Shown piece after piece: positions 56,001-61,689 of a stretch of DNA of 64,000 bases. Under the pieces are notes generated by a model that had not been told where the DNA came from, did no database searches, and worked only from the letters and a program-made list of their open reading frames with translations. The translations under genes and the position numbers were made by a program. Positions within the stretch are counted from its first letter, which is position 1. Every line of letters starts with the position of its first letter. Source of the DNA: Lagopus muta (lineage: Eukaryota > Chordata > Aves > Galliformes > Phasianidae); NCBI RefSeq assembly GCF_023343835.1, contig NC_064447.1:1984001-2048000 (forward strand), read 5' to 3'.

Positions 56001-59000
56001 GCTATCTGGTAGGCAGGGATCTCCAGCTGAAAAACCCCCACCTCCACTGCCAACCCTTAAATGAGGTGTGGGAAGGGGTGGATCCTGGCTTCACACCTTC
56101 TGGTCACTCAGCTGCGTTACGTGCACCTGAGCTCCCCTGGGTTGGCCCTGCCTTCCCACCAGGAGCTCAGTCACTGCTTCAGGCCATGACTTCACATTTC
56201 CACTGCACACTGCATGAATCACTGGGACCAGGAGCAAAGTAGCTGCAGCATGAGGGTCTGCGCAGTGCCATGTCTCACTGTGCCCTATGGCTGGGAGCCT
56301 TGTTAGCAATGCCCTCCCCAGTCATTCCCCCAGCTATGCTCCAGGACACAGAGCACCCAAAGGCAGGCTCCACAAAGAGTGTCCTCCCACCCTGCACCTC
56401 CGCACCCAGCCCTTGGTGGTCCCAGTTCTGACCCTGAGCGAATTGGTCAAGAACAGACAGGGGGTTTTGTGACTTCCATGTCTCTTGGGGACCAGGAGCA
56501 CCCCAGCATAGTGTCTGCCTTGTGCAGGACATTTTGGCAGCTGATCTGGTGCCTGACCCGCTACCCTCCTGAGGCTACATGATGGTCAGCATCGATGGCC
56601 CTCCTGCTCACAGCAAGAGAGTGCTTCCAACCCTCCGCTGTATTTAACCTACATTGTTTTGTACAATTTTAGGAAGTCCTCTGGGACTCCTCATGGATTA
56701 ATTCGCAGAATTAACCTTTTGACTCACAAGCTGCAGATTTCTCTCGAATAAATCAGTGCAGCAGCAGAGGAGGTTCAGGTTGGGTATTAGGAAACATTTC
56801 TTCTCAGAAAGAGCAGCGGGGCATTGGTACTGCTGCCCAGGGGGGTGGGAGGTCACTGTCCTTGAAGGTACTCAAGAACCGTGGGGATGAGGCACCAGGA
56901 GACGTGGTCAGTGGGCACGGTGGGCTTGGACCTTGGGATGTGAGAGGTCTTTTCCAACCTGAATGACTCTGTGGTTCTATGAAAGGGACGCCACAAATGC
57001 TGGAAGCAATGCCCTCAGTGTTAAGTGTGTGTGTTTGAGGCTTGGACATTCAGTATATTCAAAGGCAAATCCTACAGCAGCTGTCACCAGACTGCCCAGC
57101 ACTGAGGCCACCCAGAGCTCCCCTTGTTCTTCCCATATGCTGATCCCTTCCAACTGGCTGCAGTGGGTGCAGTAACACATACATTTGTCTGCTGAGTGGT
57201 GAAATAAGCTGAAATCCAACCAGGGAGATCAAAATAGTTCCAGAAGTATTTCTGTTTCTGGTAAGAACTGGGCTCATGTTCAGGAGAGATATATAAAGCA
57301 CGTGCAGTGTGCCAAAGGGGCCTGACCCTTCTGTGTCACTGCTGAAGGCAAAGGGGACGTACCCCACACTCAAGCTCTTCCCTCACTTGGAACCCAGCTC
57401 AGTCACCCAGAACAGCCCAGGTTCCACATCCCAAGAACCCACTGACAAGAATACACATTTTTTAACGAGTTAGTGAATGGAAGGTGCCCACATTCAGAAC
57501 AAAGACATCAAGACCCTGGAATGTGTTTAGAGAGGGGCAATGGAGCTATGATGGGTCTGGAGGACAAGTCTGATTGGGAGCAGCTGAGGGAGTTGGGGAT
57601 GTTCAAACTGGAGAAGAGAAGGCTCAGAGAAGACATTATCGCTGTCTACAAGTACTGAAAGGACACTGTGAGCAGGTGGGGGTCAGCCTCTGCTCCTGGC
57701 AAACAGAGATAGGATGAGAGGTGATGGCCTCAGGTTGTGCCAGCAGAGGCACAGGCTGCCCAGGGAGGTGGTGCAGTCACCGTCCCTGGAGGTGCTCAAG
57801 GACTGTGGGGATGTGGCACTGAGGAACGTGGTCAGTGGGCATGATGGGGTGGGTTGGGTGGTCTGAGAGGTCTTCTGCAACCTGTAGCAATGCAACAGCA
57901 CTGGTGAGAATTCCCTTTCTATGCAGTGGAAAACTGTGAGTGGGTGCAATCCCCTGCTGTGACTTTCTCCACCTTTCCTCTATATTTTGGAGAGGAACCT
58001 TCCGGGAAAGCATCACACTGTGCTTCAGCCTCTTCCACATTTCTTCCTGCTGCCTCCTACCCGCCCTGCTTGTTGGGTGAGCTTCAGGAGGAGGTGAGAG
58101 GTGGCAGGAGGGGTGGGAGGGAGCAGGACAGGATGATGGCACCCACAAACACGGCCAACTCCTCCTACTGCCAGGTGCCAGACCTGGGGACAGGTCACGG
58201 AGTTGGCAGTGTCACCGCTCCCACCGGGAGCCTCGCATCGAGGCTTAGCAGAGGAATGGGGTCTGGGAGGGTTTGTGTGGGTGGGAATTAAAGGAGAGGC
58301 AGAAAGCCGTCCTTCAACAGCAGCGACTCTGAGGCTGCAGAAGGCAGCTGTAAGAAGGTCGGAGGTGGGAGGGGTGGCCTCAGCGGGACGTGGCACTGCA
58401 GTCCCTTCTGTGCCCCCATGTCCCCACCGTGGGAGCGAGGGATGCTCAGGAGATCCCCAGAGGTGACGTTGCGCTCATGCTTAATGAAGATCCCACGTTT
58501 GTTTCATGACAAAACATCAGCGTAGGCTGAAAAGGCGGTTGTGTCTGATGAGAAAACGCTGCTTAGAAGATCGGCAACGAAGTGTTGATAATAAGTCAAA
58601 CAAAAAGAGATAATCAGCTGCTGTGAAGCTGAGAAGCAACAGCAGACTGTCCACAGCATCACCCATACTGCGTTCATAAACACTGCCCCTGGAGCTGTTT
58701 CGAGTGAACTCAAATCAGGGGTGTTACAGACAAGCCTGAACAGAAGAGGGAACAGCACAGTGCCAAAGCCACTGCTGGAGAAACACCGATGGCTCTGGCG
58801 CAGAGTGGGAGCTGCATGGGCCTCTGCATGGACCTCTTCAGCAGTGGGATGGGACCCACGAAGGGTTAACGGGATTATGAGCCTCCCTGCATCACTAAAT
58901 CCCCTCGGTCATAGGATTGGACGGGTTATAAACTTATTAGCAGGGAAGAATGCTGGTGGCTGAACGGGCGGCAGGAGGGAGCGTCGTCATCACCCCCACA

Positions 59001-60901
59001 GTGGTGCAGAGTGGGGAATTAATTGGGGAGGGCACCGCAGTGGTGGCAGGAAACCAGCCCAGGTGGCCCCCAGCATGCCCTCAGGGAAAGAGAGAAACAA
59101 GAAGGGTGCAGAGAGATGGGGAAATGAAGGCTTTGGGGAAGGATCGCCCTTGCACAGCATGTCTCACCCAGCGTGGAGCGCAGCAGATGCTGGTGAAATG
59201 AAGCTCCACACCTCAAACAGCAGCTTGGAAAGAGCTTGGCCCCATCCTCGAGCTGTGAGCATCCCTGTGTGTTAAGGATCCATCACCAAGCCCTTTGGCA
59301 AAGCTCAGGAGGACCAGATCCATGTGGCAAAGCCCTCAGGGTCAGATCAGGGTCTGCAGCTCAGAGCACCGCGGCCACCGCTGCGCTGGGTGACGTCCCA
59401 CTGCCACACCATGTTTATCAAATCCCTATGGCAAACTCTGTAAAATTAATCTTTTAATCAGCGGCCATATTTATCAGCATGCTGGGGAGGTGTTATCTCC
59501 CCACCATCTGCTCGCAGCAAAACCAGACAGTTGTCCCCGTGCATCTGGTGCCCATCACACGCAGGGTCCGGCCCTGGCACAGCGAGGGGCTCCCCTTGGC
59601 TGTGGGGCACAAAGCTGGGGAAGGTTTGGGCCCAACACCCCAGTACAAGAACAGATTTCTCACATAGAAAATAGCTTTTGAGAAACATCGCCCCGTAACA
59701 TGGGGAAGCAGAGCTGGGGAGCACGCAGCCCCACAGAGCTGGAGATGCTCAGGGATGTGGGGATGCTGTGGGATTGAGGTGTTGTGCCACCCTGATGATG
59801 ACCCTCAGCCACCACAGCACCCACAGTTGGCACCGAGCTGGTGGCAGGATGCAACCCACAAGGTCAGTGAGCCTGTCCCACACCACCGTCTTCCGACCAA
59901 CAGCAAATTCTGCCTTTCCTGCACCCAAAAGCAGAGGGGAAGGACCAGTGCAGCCCCCTGGTGAGATGCAGCTGTCCCCCCAAAGTGCCACCCTCTCTGT
60001 GCCCCTCATGGGGTGCTGCCACTCCATGCACTCACCTCAGCATCCCGTACCCCTCACCTCAGTGACTACTCCAGCTGCATTCCACAAACGTCCATGGTCC
60101 CAGCTGCCTGCAGGGTCCTCATTCCCAGTTGGGATGCTGGGGCTTGGCCAGCACTGGAGCTCAGGGCGGCCCCAAGAGCCTGTGGAGTCCGTGCCGGTGC
60201 GGATCCGGCCCACTGACCTCCAGTTAATCGGCTAAAGCCGCATGCTCTGAACCCTGGCTCTGACTGCAGCCGCACGCCTGCCGGCTCCTGGCTGCCCTAC
60301 ATAGACATCTGCACCGAGCCCACAGGCTGAACAGAGAAACCCGGGTCTGTATTTTGGGATGGGGGCACCGCAGCTGCCTTCAGGTCACCCCATGGCTCAG
60401 GGCATTCTCTGCAATTCGTGGTGCCTTGCCCGTGCCAGTGGTGCCCAACAGATCTGCATGGGATGGAAGCTCTCCTTCCAACCCTGGTGCTGAGAGGAAG
60501 CATCCGGATGGGAAATCCCAAGACTGGGGCTGCAATAGGAGCACTTGCAGCCTCTGCAAGCAGCATGGATGCTCCCCCAGCTGCCGTCTGCAAAATAAAT
60601 CAATCCCCTCTCTGCCCTCCCCACACACTGCCCTCCACAGTGTGCGCCCCTGCGTGCAGGGGCTCCAGACCTTCCCCGTGGCTGCAACATTCTCCTGACA
60701 CCCTCTGCCCTCTGGAGAGGGGCTCCCGCTTCCATAGTCGATGGAATTAAACCCTTAAAAGCCGCGAGGTCAATGAGCTCATCACATCCCTCCATAGGTT
60801 TAACGCCGCTTCCTAAGATGCAATGCGAGCCTCTGAGTTCAGCCCTGTTCCCAAAGCGGCAGCATCCCATCCCGCTTACCAATAAATGAGGGAAAGCCCA
60901 T
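25962..60901 (-). CDS. STXBP4-like protein with two PDZ domains (22 coding exons, about 701 aa)
   Basis: I joined 22 minus-strand exons whose phases all agree, giving about 701 codons and a stop. Rough domains by residue: PDZ1 46-133 (loop GLGI 57-60), serine-rich linker 140-207, PDZ2 215-292 (loop GLGL 225-228), Pro/Ser linker 293-380, EF-hand-like segment 385-440 (degenerate loop 416-427), coiled coil about 480-620, short polar C-terminus. From PDZ2 to the end it follows human STXBP4 (Synip, a syntaxin-4 binding protein of insulin-regulated GLUT4 exocytosis) piece by piece, for example RQAH..E.DYEEVI.LLEA in the coiled coil. STXBP4 is about 553 aa with one PDZ and a C-terminal WW domain. 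This protein adds a PDZ and shows no WW. Its function is not known; a cytosolic scaffold is inferred. The start codon is uncertain (MGFPSF at 60,901 or MPAVSV at 54,767). Confidence 0.8.
26660..27068 (+). mobile_element. Old CR1 LINE fragment
   Basis: This is a diverged copy (TTTAGCCTGGCAAAGAGGAGGCTGAAAAG ... ATTAGGAAAATC ... GTGATTCTATGAAA). It lies in the intron between exons 21 and 22 of the STXBP4-like gene. Confidence 0.78.
27361..27482 (-). CDS. STXBP4-like coding exon 21
   Basis: This is a 122 nt exon with donor GTAAGC (complement 27,355-27,360). It encodes [19 protein letters not shown] then [20 protein letters not shown]. It aligns loosely with the STXBP4 segment before its WW domain (AV....SL......L...KEL....LLD). 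Two in-frame acceptors compete: AACAG gives an end at 27,482, and TTGTAAG gives 27,491 (three more codons). A partial copy lies at 23,153-23,228. Confidence 0.65.
28367..28416 (-). CDS. STXBP4-like coding exon 20
   Basis: This is a 50 nt exon with acceptor TTTATGGCAG and donor GTAGGA. It encodes [16 protein letters not shown] and two further bases. It corresponds to the STXBP4 segment just after the coiled coil (..QEV.S...PLS.LSER). Confidence 0.75.
28962..29218 (-). mobile_element. CR1 LINE 3' fragment
   Basis: This is a reverse copy starting TTCATAGAATCCTGGAATGGCCTGGG and ending at CTCAGTTTAAAACCATTC. Confidence 0.95.
29741..29857 (-). CDS. STXBP4-like coding exon 19 (coiled coil)
   Basis: This is 39 codons in phase 0 with acceptor CTCTCTTGGACAG and donor GTGATG. 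It encodes [20 protein letters not shown] then [19 protein letters not shown]. It aligns with STXBP4 (DLK...LD.QLRKSE..RK....EKLL.FV). Confidence 0.92.
30156..30344 (-). CDS. STXBP4-like coding exon 18 (coiled coil)
   Basis: This is 63 codons in phase 0 with acceptor CACTGCTTCCAG and donor GTAATG. Key stretches are [20 protein letters not shown] and [20 protein letters not shown]. This is the clearest STXBP4 signature in the window. Confidence 0.93.
30495..30560 (-). CDS. STXBP4-like coding exon 17 (coiled coil)
   Basis: This is 22 codons in phase 0 with acceptor TTTCCCTTAG and donor GTGAGT. It encodes [20 protein letters not shown] then NQ. It is short and lies in the densest exon cluster of the gene. 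Confidence 0.85.
30636..30694. repeat. (GAGGA)n microsatellite
   Basis: Roughly eleven tandem GAGGA pentamers lie in the short intron between exons 16 and 17. In the transcript this is a pyrimidine tract (UCCUC)n. Confidence 0.97.
30727..30819 (-). CDS. STXBP4-like coding exon 16 (coiled coil)
   Basis: This is 31 codons in phase 0 with acceptor CTGCCTGCAG and donor GTGGGA. It encodes [20 protein letters not shown] then [11 protein letters not shown]. The heptad pattern begins here, matching the ILDS...EM..L start of the STXBP4 coiled coil. Confidence 0.87.
31233..31610 (-). mobile_element. CR1 LINE 3' fragment
   Basis: This is a reverse copy, well preserved, from ATCACAGAATGCCCTGGGTTGC to AAGGCCACAGTGACGTCTCCC. 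Confidence 0.95.
31612..31835 (-). mobile_element. Second CR1 LINE fragment, directly adjoining
   Basis: This is a more diverged reverse copy (GGTTTGGTTTGGAAAGGACCTCACAG, CACCTCCAGGAATGGGGCACC) that begins where the previous copy stops. Confidence 0.82.
31896..32023 (-). CDS. STXBP4-like coding exon 15
   Basis: This is a 128 nt exon with acceptor TTTTTGCCTCAG and donor GTCAGT. It encodes [20 protein letters not shown], then [20 protein letters not shown] and HSP. It completes the EF-hand-like helix and the acidic segment before the coiled coil. Confidence 0.85.
32514..32610 (-). CDS. STXBP4-like coding exon 14 (EF-hand-like)
   Basis: This is a 97 nt exon with acceptor CTGAGGCAG and donor GTGAGC. 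It encodes [20 protein letters not shown], then [12 protein letters not shown]. It parallels STXBP4 (YLG...T.E....LRQ....DS.GTV.FGD) and carries a degenerate EF-hand loop. Confidence 0.88.
32611..34874 (-). other. Intron between exons 13 and 14 of the STXBP4-like gene
   Basis: It is dominated by the purine-rich minisatellite at 33,412-33,880. Nothing else is recognised. Confidence 0.65.
33412..33880. repeat. GGATA/GGGATAGGATAGAG purine-rich minisatellite
   Basis: About 470 bp of imperfect GGATA-, GAGGATAGG- and GGGATGGGA-type units lie in the intron between exons 13 and 14. The minus strand is open for about 200 codons as a [13 protein letters not shown] repeat, which I do not regard as coding. 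Confidence 0.9.
34875..34972 (-). CDS. STXBP4-like coding exon 13
   Basis: This is a 98 nt exon with acceptor GGTGTTTCAG and donor GTGAGT. It encodes [20 protein letters not shown] then [12 protein letters not shown]. The last part aligns with the STXBP4 segment leading into its EF-hand-like region (P..R.K..KLEM). Confidence 0.8.
34973..37159 (-). other. Intron between exons 12 and 13 of the STXBP4-like gene
   Basis: I see no repeat family, exon or RNA gene in this stretch. Confidence 0.55.
37160..37232 (-). CDS. STXBP4-like coding exon 12
   Basis: This is a 73 nt exon after a long pyrimidine tract ending TTTTTCTAG, with donor GTAAGA. It encodes [20 protein letters not shown] then LTVS, which matches a Ser/Pro-rich linker segment of STXBP4 (S-L-S...PPE-L). 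A downstream AG (CACCAG) could give a shorter, still in-frame exon. Confidence 0.68.
37233..38587 (-). other. Intron between exons 11 and 12 of the STXBP4-like gene
   Basis: There is a possible very old CR1 tail near 38,180-38,275. Otherwise nothing is recognised. Confidence 0.5.
38588..38726 (-). CDS. STXBP4-like coding exon 11
   Basis: This is a 139 nt exon with acceptor GTTCATTTCAG and donor GTGAGG. It encodes [20 protein letters not shown], then [20 protein letters not shown] and CRLKVH. EVAFI aligns with the segment just after the STXBP4 PDZ. The rest is divergent linker. Confidence 0.75.
39126..39232 (-). CDS. STXBP4-like coding exon 10 (second half of PDZ2)
   Basis: This is a 107 nt exon with acceptor TTGTTTAG and donor GTAGGC. 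It encodes [20 protein letters not shown] then [15 protein letters not shown]. The match to STXBP4 (DGRLKPGDQL, EEAK.II..AK) is very strong. Confidence 0.93.
39405..39546 (-). CDS. STXBP4-like coding exon 9 (first half of PDZ2)
   Basis: This is a 142 nt exon with acceptor CCTTGCAG and donor GTAAGT. It encodes [20 protein letters not shown], then [19 protein letters not shown] and TPDGDCYK. It closely follows the only PDZ of STXBP4 (ITIAKE.GLGL.V.GG.NR..GP.VY.QE). Confidence 0.92.
39686..39845 (-). mobile_element. CR1 LINE 3' fragment
   Basis: This is a short reverse copy from ATCATAGAATCATAGAACAGCC to CCAGGGATGGGGCATCC, in the intron between exons 8 and 9 and about 140 bp from exon 9. Confidence 0.93.
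40953..41200. repeat. Unclassified interspersed element, copy A
   Basis: About 245 bp are clearly similar, in the same orientation, to 43,780-44,016. Shared segments include GGGTACCATCCT, GTGGTTAACCAG.ACCCAAAT and AGCTTTTCAGCTTTTG. It is not CR1. The element family is not recognised. Confidence 0.75.
41440..41520 (+). mobile_element. CR1 LINE 3' tail
   Basis: This is a terminal fragment GGTTGGACTCAATGACCTTAGAAATCTTTTCCAACC plus ATTCTATTCTATGATGCTATGA, about 100 bp from exon 8. Confidence 0.9.
41618..41738 (-). CDS. STXBP4-like coding exon 8 (Ser/Pro-rich linker)
   Basis: This is a 121 nt exon with acceptor GCTGTTCAG and donor GTACGT. It encodes [20 protein letters not shown], then [19 protein letters not shown]. 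It looks like a low-complexity, probably phosphorylatable linker between the two PDZ domains. Confidence 0.8.
42372..42457 (-). CDS. STXBP4-like coding exon 7 (linker)
   Basis: This is an 86 nt exon with acceptor GCTTTCCAG and donor GTGAGT. It encodes [18 protein letters not shown] then [10 protein letters not shown]. The start is charged and helix-like, then it turns into a serine/glycine-rich linker. Confidence 0.82.
43780..44016. repeat. Unclassified interspersed element, copy B
   Basis: This is the second copy of the element at 40,953-41,200. It is bracketed by two 29 bp direct repeats (43,746-43,774 and 44,100-44,128; 25 of 29 identical by eye) containing GATAGATCCTATA. Confidence 0.75.
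44845..45175 (+). mobile_element. CR1 LINE 3' fragment
   Basis: This is a diverged copy containing GAGAGCTCCAGGGAGACC, TTCAGATTGGATATAAGAAAGAAG and CTTCCAACTCAAATGATTCTAC. Confidence 0.85.
45905..46042 (+). mobile_element. CR1 LINE 3' tail
   Basis: This is a short degraded 3' end (GGAGCTATGGGTGTTCCTGTTC, GATGGCCTTTAAAGGTTCC, CCAACTCAAACC). Confidence 0.72.
48127..48201 (-). CDS. STXBP4-like coding exon 6 (end of PDZ1)
   Basis: This is a 75 nt exon with acceptor GTCCTGCAG and donor GTGAGG. It encodes [20 protein letters not shown] then DDDA. It supplies the PDZ alpha-2 helix and last strand. Confidence 0.87.
48496..48565 (-). CDS. STXBP4-like coding exon 5 (PDZ1)
   Basis: This is a 70 nt exon with acceptor CTCTTCTAG and donor GTACCG. 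It encodes [19 protein letters not shown] followed by TSE. The GD.IL.VNG motif is diagnostic of PDZ domains. Confidence 0.9.
48566..49290 (-). other. Intron between exons 4 and 5 of the STXBP4-like gene
   Basis: This stretch of about 725 bp contains a possible old interspersed repeat at about 48,600-48,790 that I cannot assign to a family. Nothing else is recognised. Confidence 0.5.
49291..49386 (-). CDS. STXBP4-like coding exon 4 (PDZ1 core)
   Basis: This is a 96 nt exon with acceptor CTCCCCCAG and donor GTGAGT. It encodes [14 protein letters not shown], then [21 protein letters not shown] after GLG, and the PGG.A..DG turn, are standard PDZ landmarks. Confidence 0.88.
50207..50383 (+). mobile_element. 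CR1 LINE 3' fragment
   Basis: This is a degraded copy (GGTGGTGAGGCAAAGGCACAG, CTGGATGGGCTCTGAGCACGGATGGAGC, AAATGATTCGGTGGTTCCATGAA). Confidence 0.8.
53100..53222 (-). mobile_element. CR1 LINE 3' fragment
   Basis: This is a short reverse copy (TTCATAGGGTCATGGATGGC, GGACCTTGAAGATCATTGAG, AGATCAGGCTGCTCAGGGCC) ending about 90 bp downstream of exon 3. Confidence 0.8.
53314..53387 (-). CDS. STXBP4-like coding exon 3 (start of PDZ1)
   Basis: This is a 74 nt exon with acceptor CTCTCTCTGCCAG and donor GTGAGT. It encodes [20 protein letters not shown] and then CANGLG. The final GLG begins the PDZ carboxylate-binding loop, which is completed by exon 4. Confidence 0.82.
53388..54720 (-). other. Intron between exons 2 and 3 of the STXBP4-like gene
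   Basis: About 1.3 kb in which I recognise no exon, repeat family or RNA gene. Confidence 0.5.
54721..54799 (-). CDS. STXBP4-like coding exon 2
   Basis: The acceptor is CTGCCAAATCAG and the donor is GTGACA (complement 54,715-54,720), weaker than the other donors of this gene. It encodes [20 protein letters not shown] and then AIIIS, with two bases carried over. The internal ATG at 54,765-54,767 has A at -3 and is the alternative translation start. Confidence 0.7.
56762..56983 (+). mobile_element. CR1 LINE 3' fragment
   Basis: This copy has AGGTTGGGTATTAGGAAACATTTCTTC and ends GTCTTTTCCAACCTGAATGACTCTGTGGTTCTATGA. Confidence 0.92.
57500..57898 (+). mobile_element. CR1 LINE 3' fragment
   Basis: This copy retains the end of ORF2 (GGAGCAGCTGAGGGAGTTGGGG, CTGGAGAAGAGAAGGCTCAG) and a diverged 3' UTR. 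Confidence 0.88.
60880..60901 (-). CDS. STXBP4-like coding exon 1 (start exon, tentative)
   Basis: ATG (complement 60,899-60,901) opens MGFPSFI plus one base, followed by a strong donor GTAAGC (complement 60,874-60,879). The phase fits exon 2, and an in-frame TGA lies upstream of the ATG. The exon continues upstream as 5' UTR into CpG-rich sequence. The ATG context is poor at -3 (T), so translation may really begin at the methionine in exon 2. Confidence 0.5.
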
Positions 60902-61110
60902 CGAAGTGCTCCGGATCCCGGCCAGGGGGCTGCAGGTAGGACATCATCCGGGGCCCTACAGCTGCTGTACCTGGCTGCCCGGGGCCATGGGCTCGTAGCG
61001 CCCGCAGCCAGGCGCTGGGCTCGGCTCCCAGCCGCCACCGGCCACATCTAATCCCAGACGGGCGAACATGTGATCGCCCCTCTGCCGGCTCCCCCCTGCT
61101 AAATACTCAC
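60880..61110 (-). promoter_or_regulatory. CpG-rich 5' end and probable promoter of the STXBP4-like gene
   Basis: The sequence is G+C- and CpG-rich from exon 1 upstream to about 61,080, where a minisatellite begins. A TATTTA element on the minus strand near 61,103 is at a plausible distance for an initiation site around 61,070, but this is a guess. The exon carries two adjacent upstream ATGs (complement 60,942-60,947). Confidence 0.45.
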
Positions 61111-61114
61111 TGTT

Positions 61115-61685
61115 CAATGACACTGCATGGCGTGGCATGGAATAGCCACGTAAAGAAACGGGGTGGTACAGCACGGCATGAGGTCACACAGCGTAGCATG
61201 GCATGGCACAACATGGCATGAGAACAGCATGGTATGGCACAGCATGCACCAACTTGGCATGGCACAGCATGGTATGGCACAGCATGAACCAACATGGCAC
61301 AGCACATCACAGCATGGTGTGGCACAGCATGGAGCAACATGGCACAGCATGGCATGGACAGCATGGACCAATATGACATGGCATAGCATGGCATGGCACA
61401 GAATGGCACAACAGATCATAGTACAACATGTACCGGCCTGGCATGGCACAACATGGCACAGCATGGCATGAGAACAGCGTGGCATAGTACAGAAAGCCAT
61501 GGCACAGCATGGTGTGGCACAGCATGGACCAACATGGGATGGCACAGCATGGCATGGCACAGTACAGCATAGCACACTACAGTATGGCATGGTGTGACAC
61601 GGTTTGGCATAGCATGTCATGATTTGGCATGGCTTGGCATGGCACAGCACTGTTTGGTGTGGCACAGCGTGGCACAGACCAGTGA
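61115..61685. repeat. GGCATGGCACAG-type minisatellite
   Basis: About 560 bp are built of degenerate units containing CATGGCACAGCATGG, with variants such as AACATGGCACAG and GGCATGAGAACAG. The array reads open in several frames (CHAMPCHAM-like peptides), which is an artefact of repetition. It sits immediately upstream of the STXBP4-like promoter region. Confidence 0.92.
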
Positions 61686-61689
61686 CCAT

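Larger units (their letters stand above)
54800..60879 (-). other. Intron between exons 1 and 2 of the STXBP4-like gene
   Basis: It contains two CR1 fragments. The upstream half (about 58-60.8 kb) is G+C-rich and could include alternative first exons, but none can be supported. Confidence 0.5.

Noticed and set aside
60397..61047. 216-codon minus-strand open frame overlapping the putative first exon
   Set aside because: G+C-rich, no recognisable domain, and it runs through the well-supported donor at 60,874-60,879.
61114..61689. 191-codon open frame on the minus strand
   Set aside because: It is entirely translated minisatellite (repeating CHAMPCHA-like peptide).
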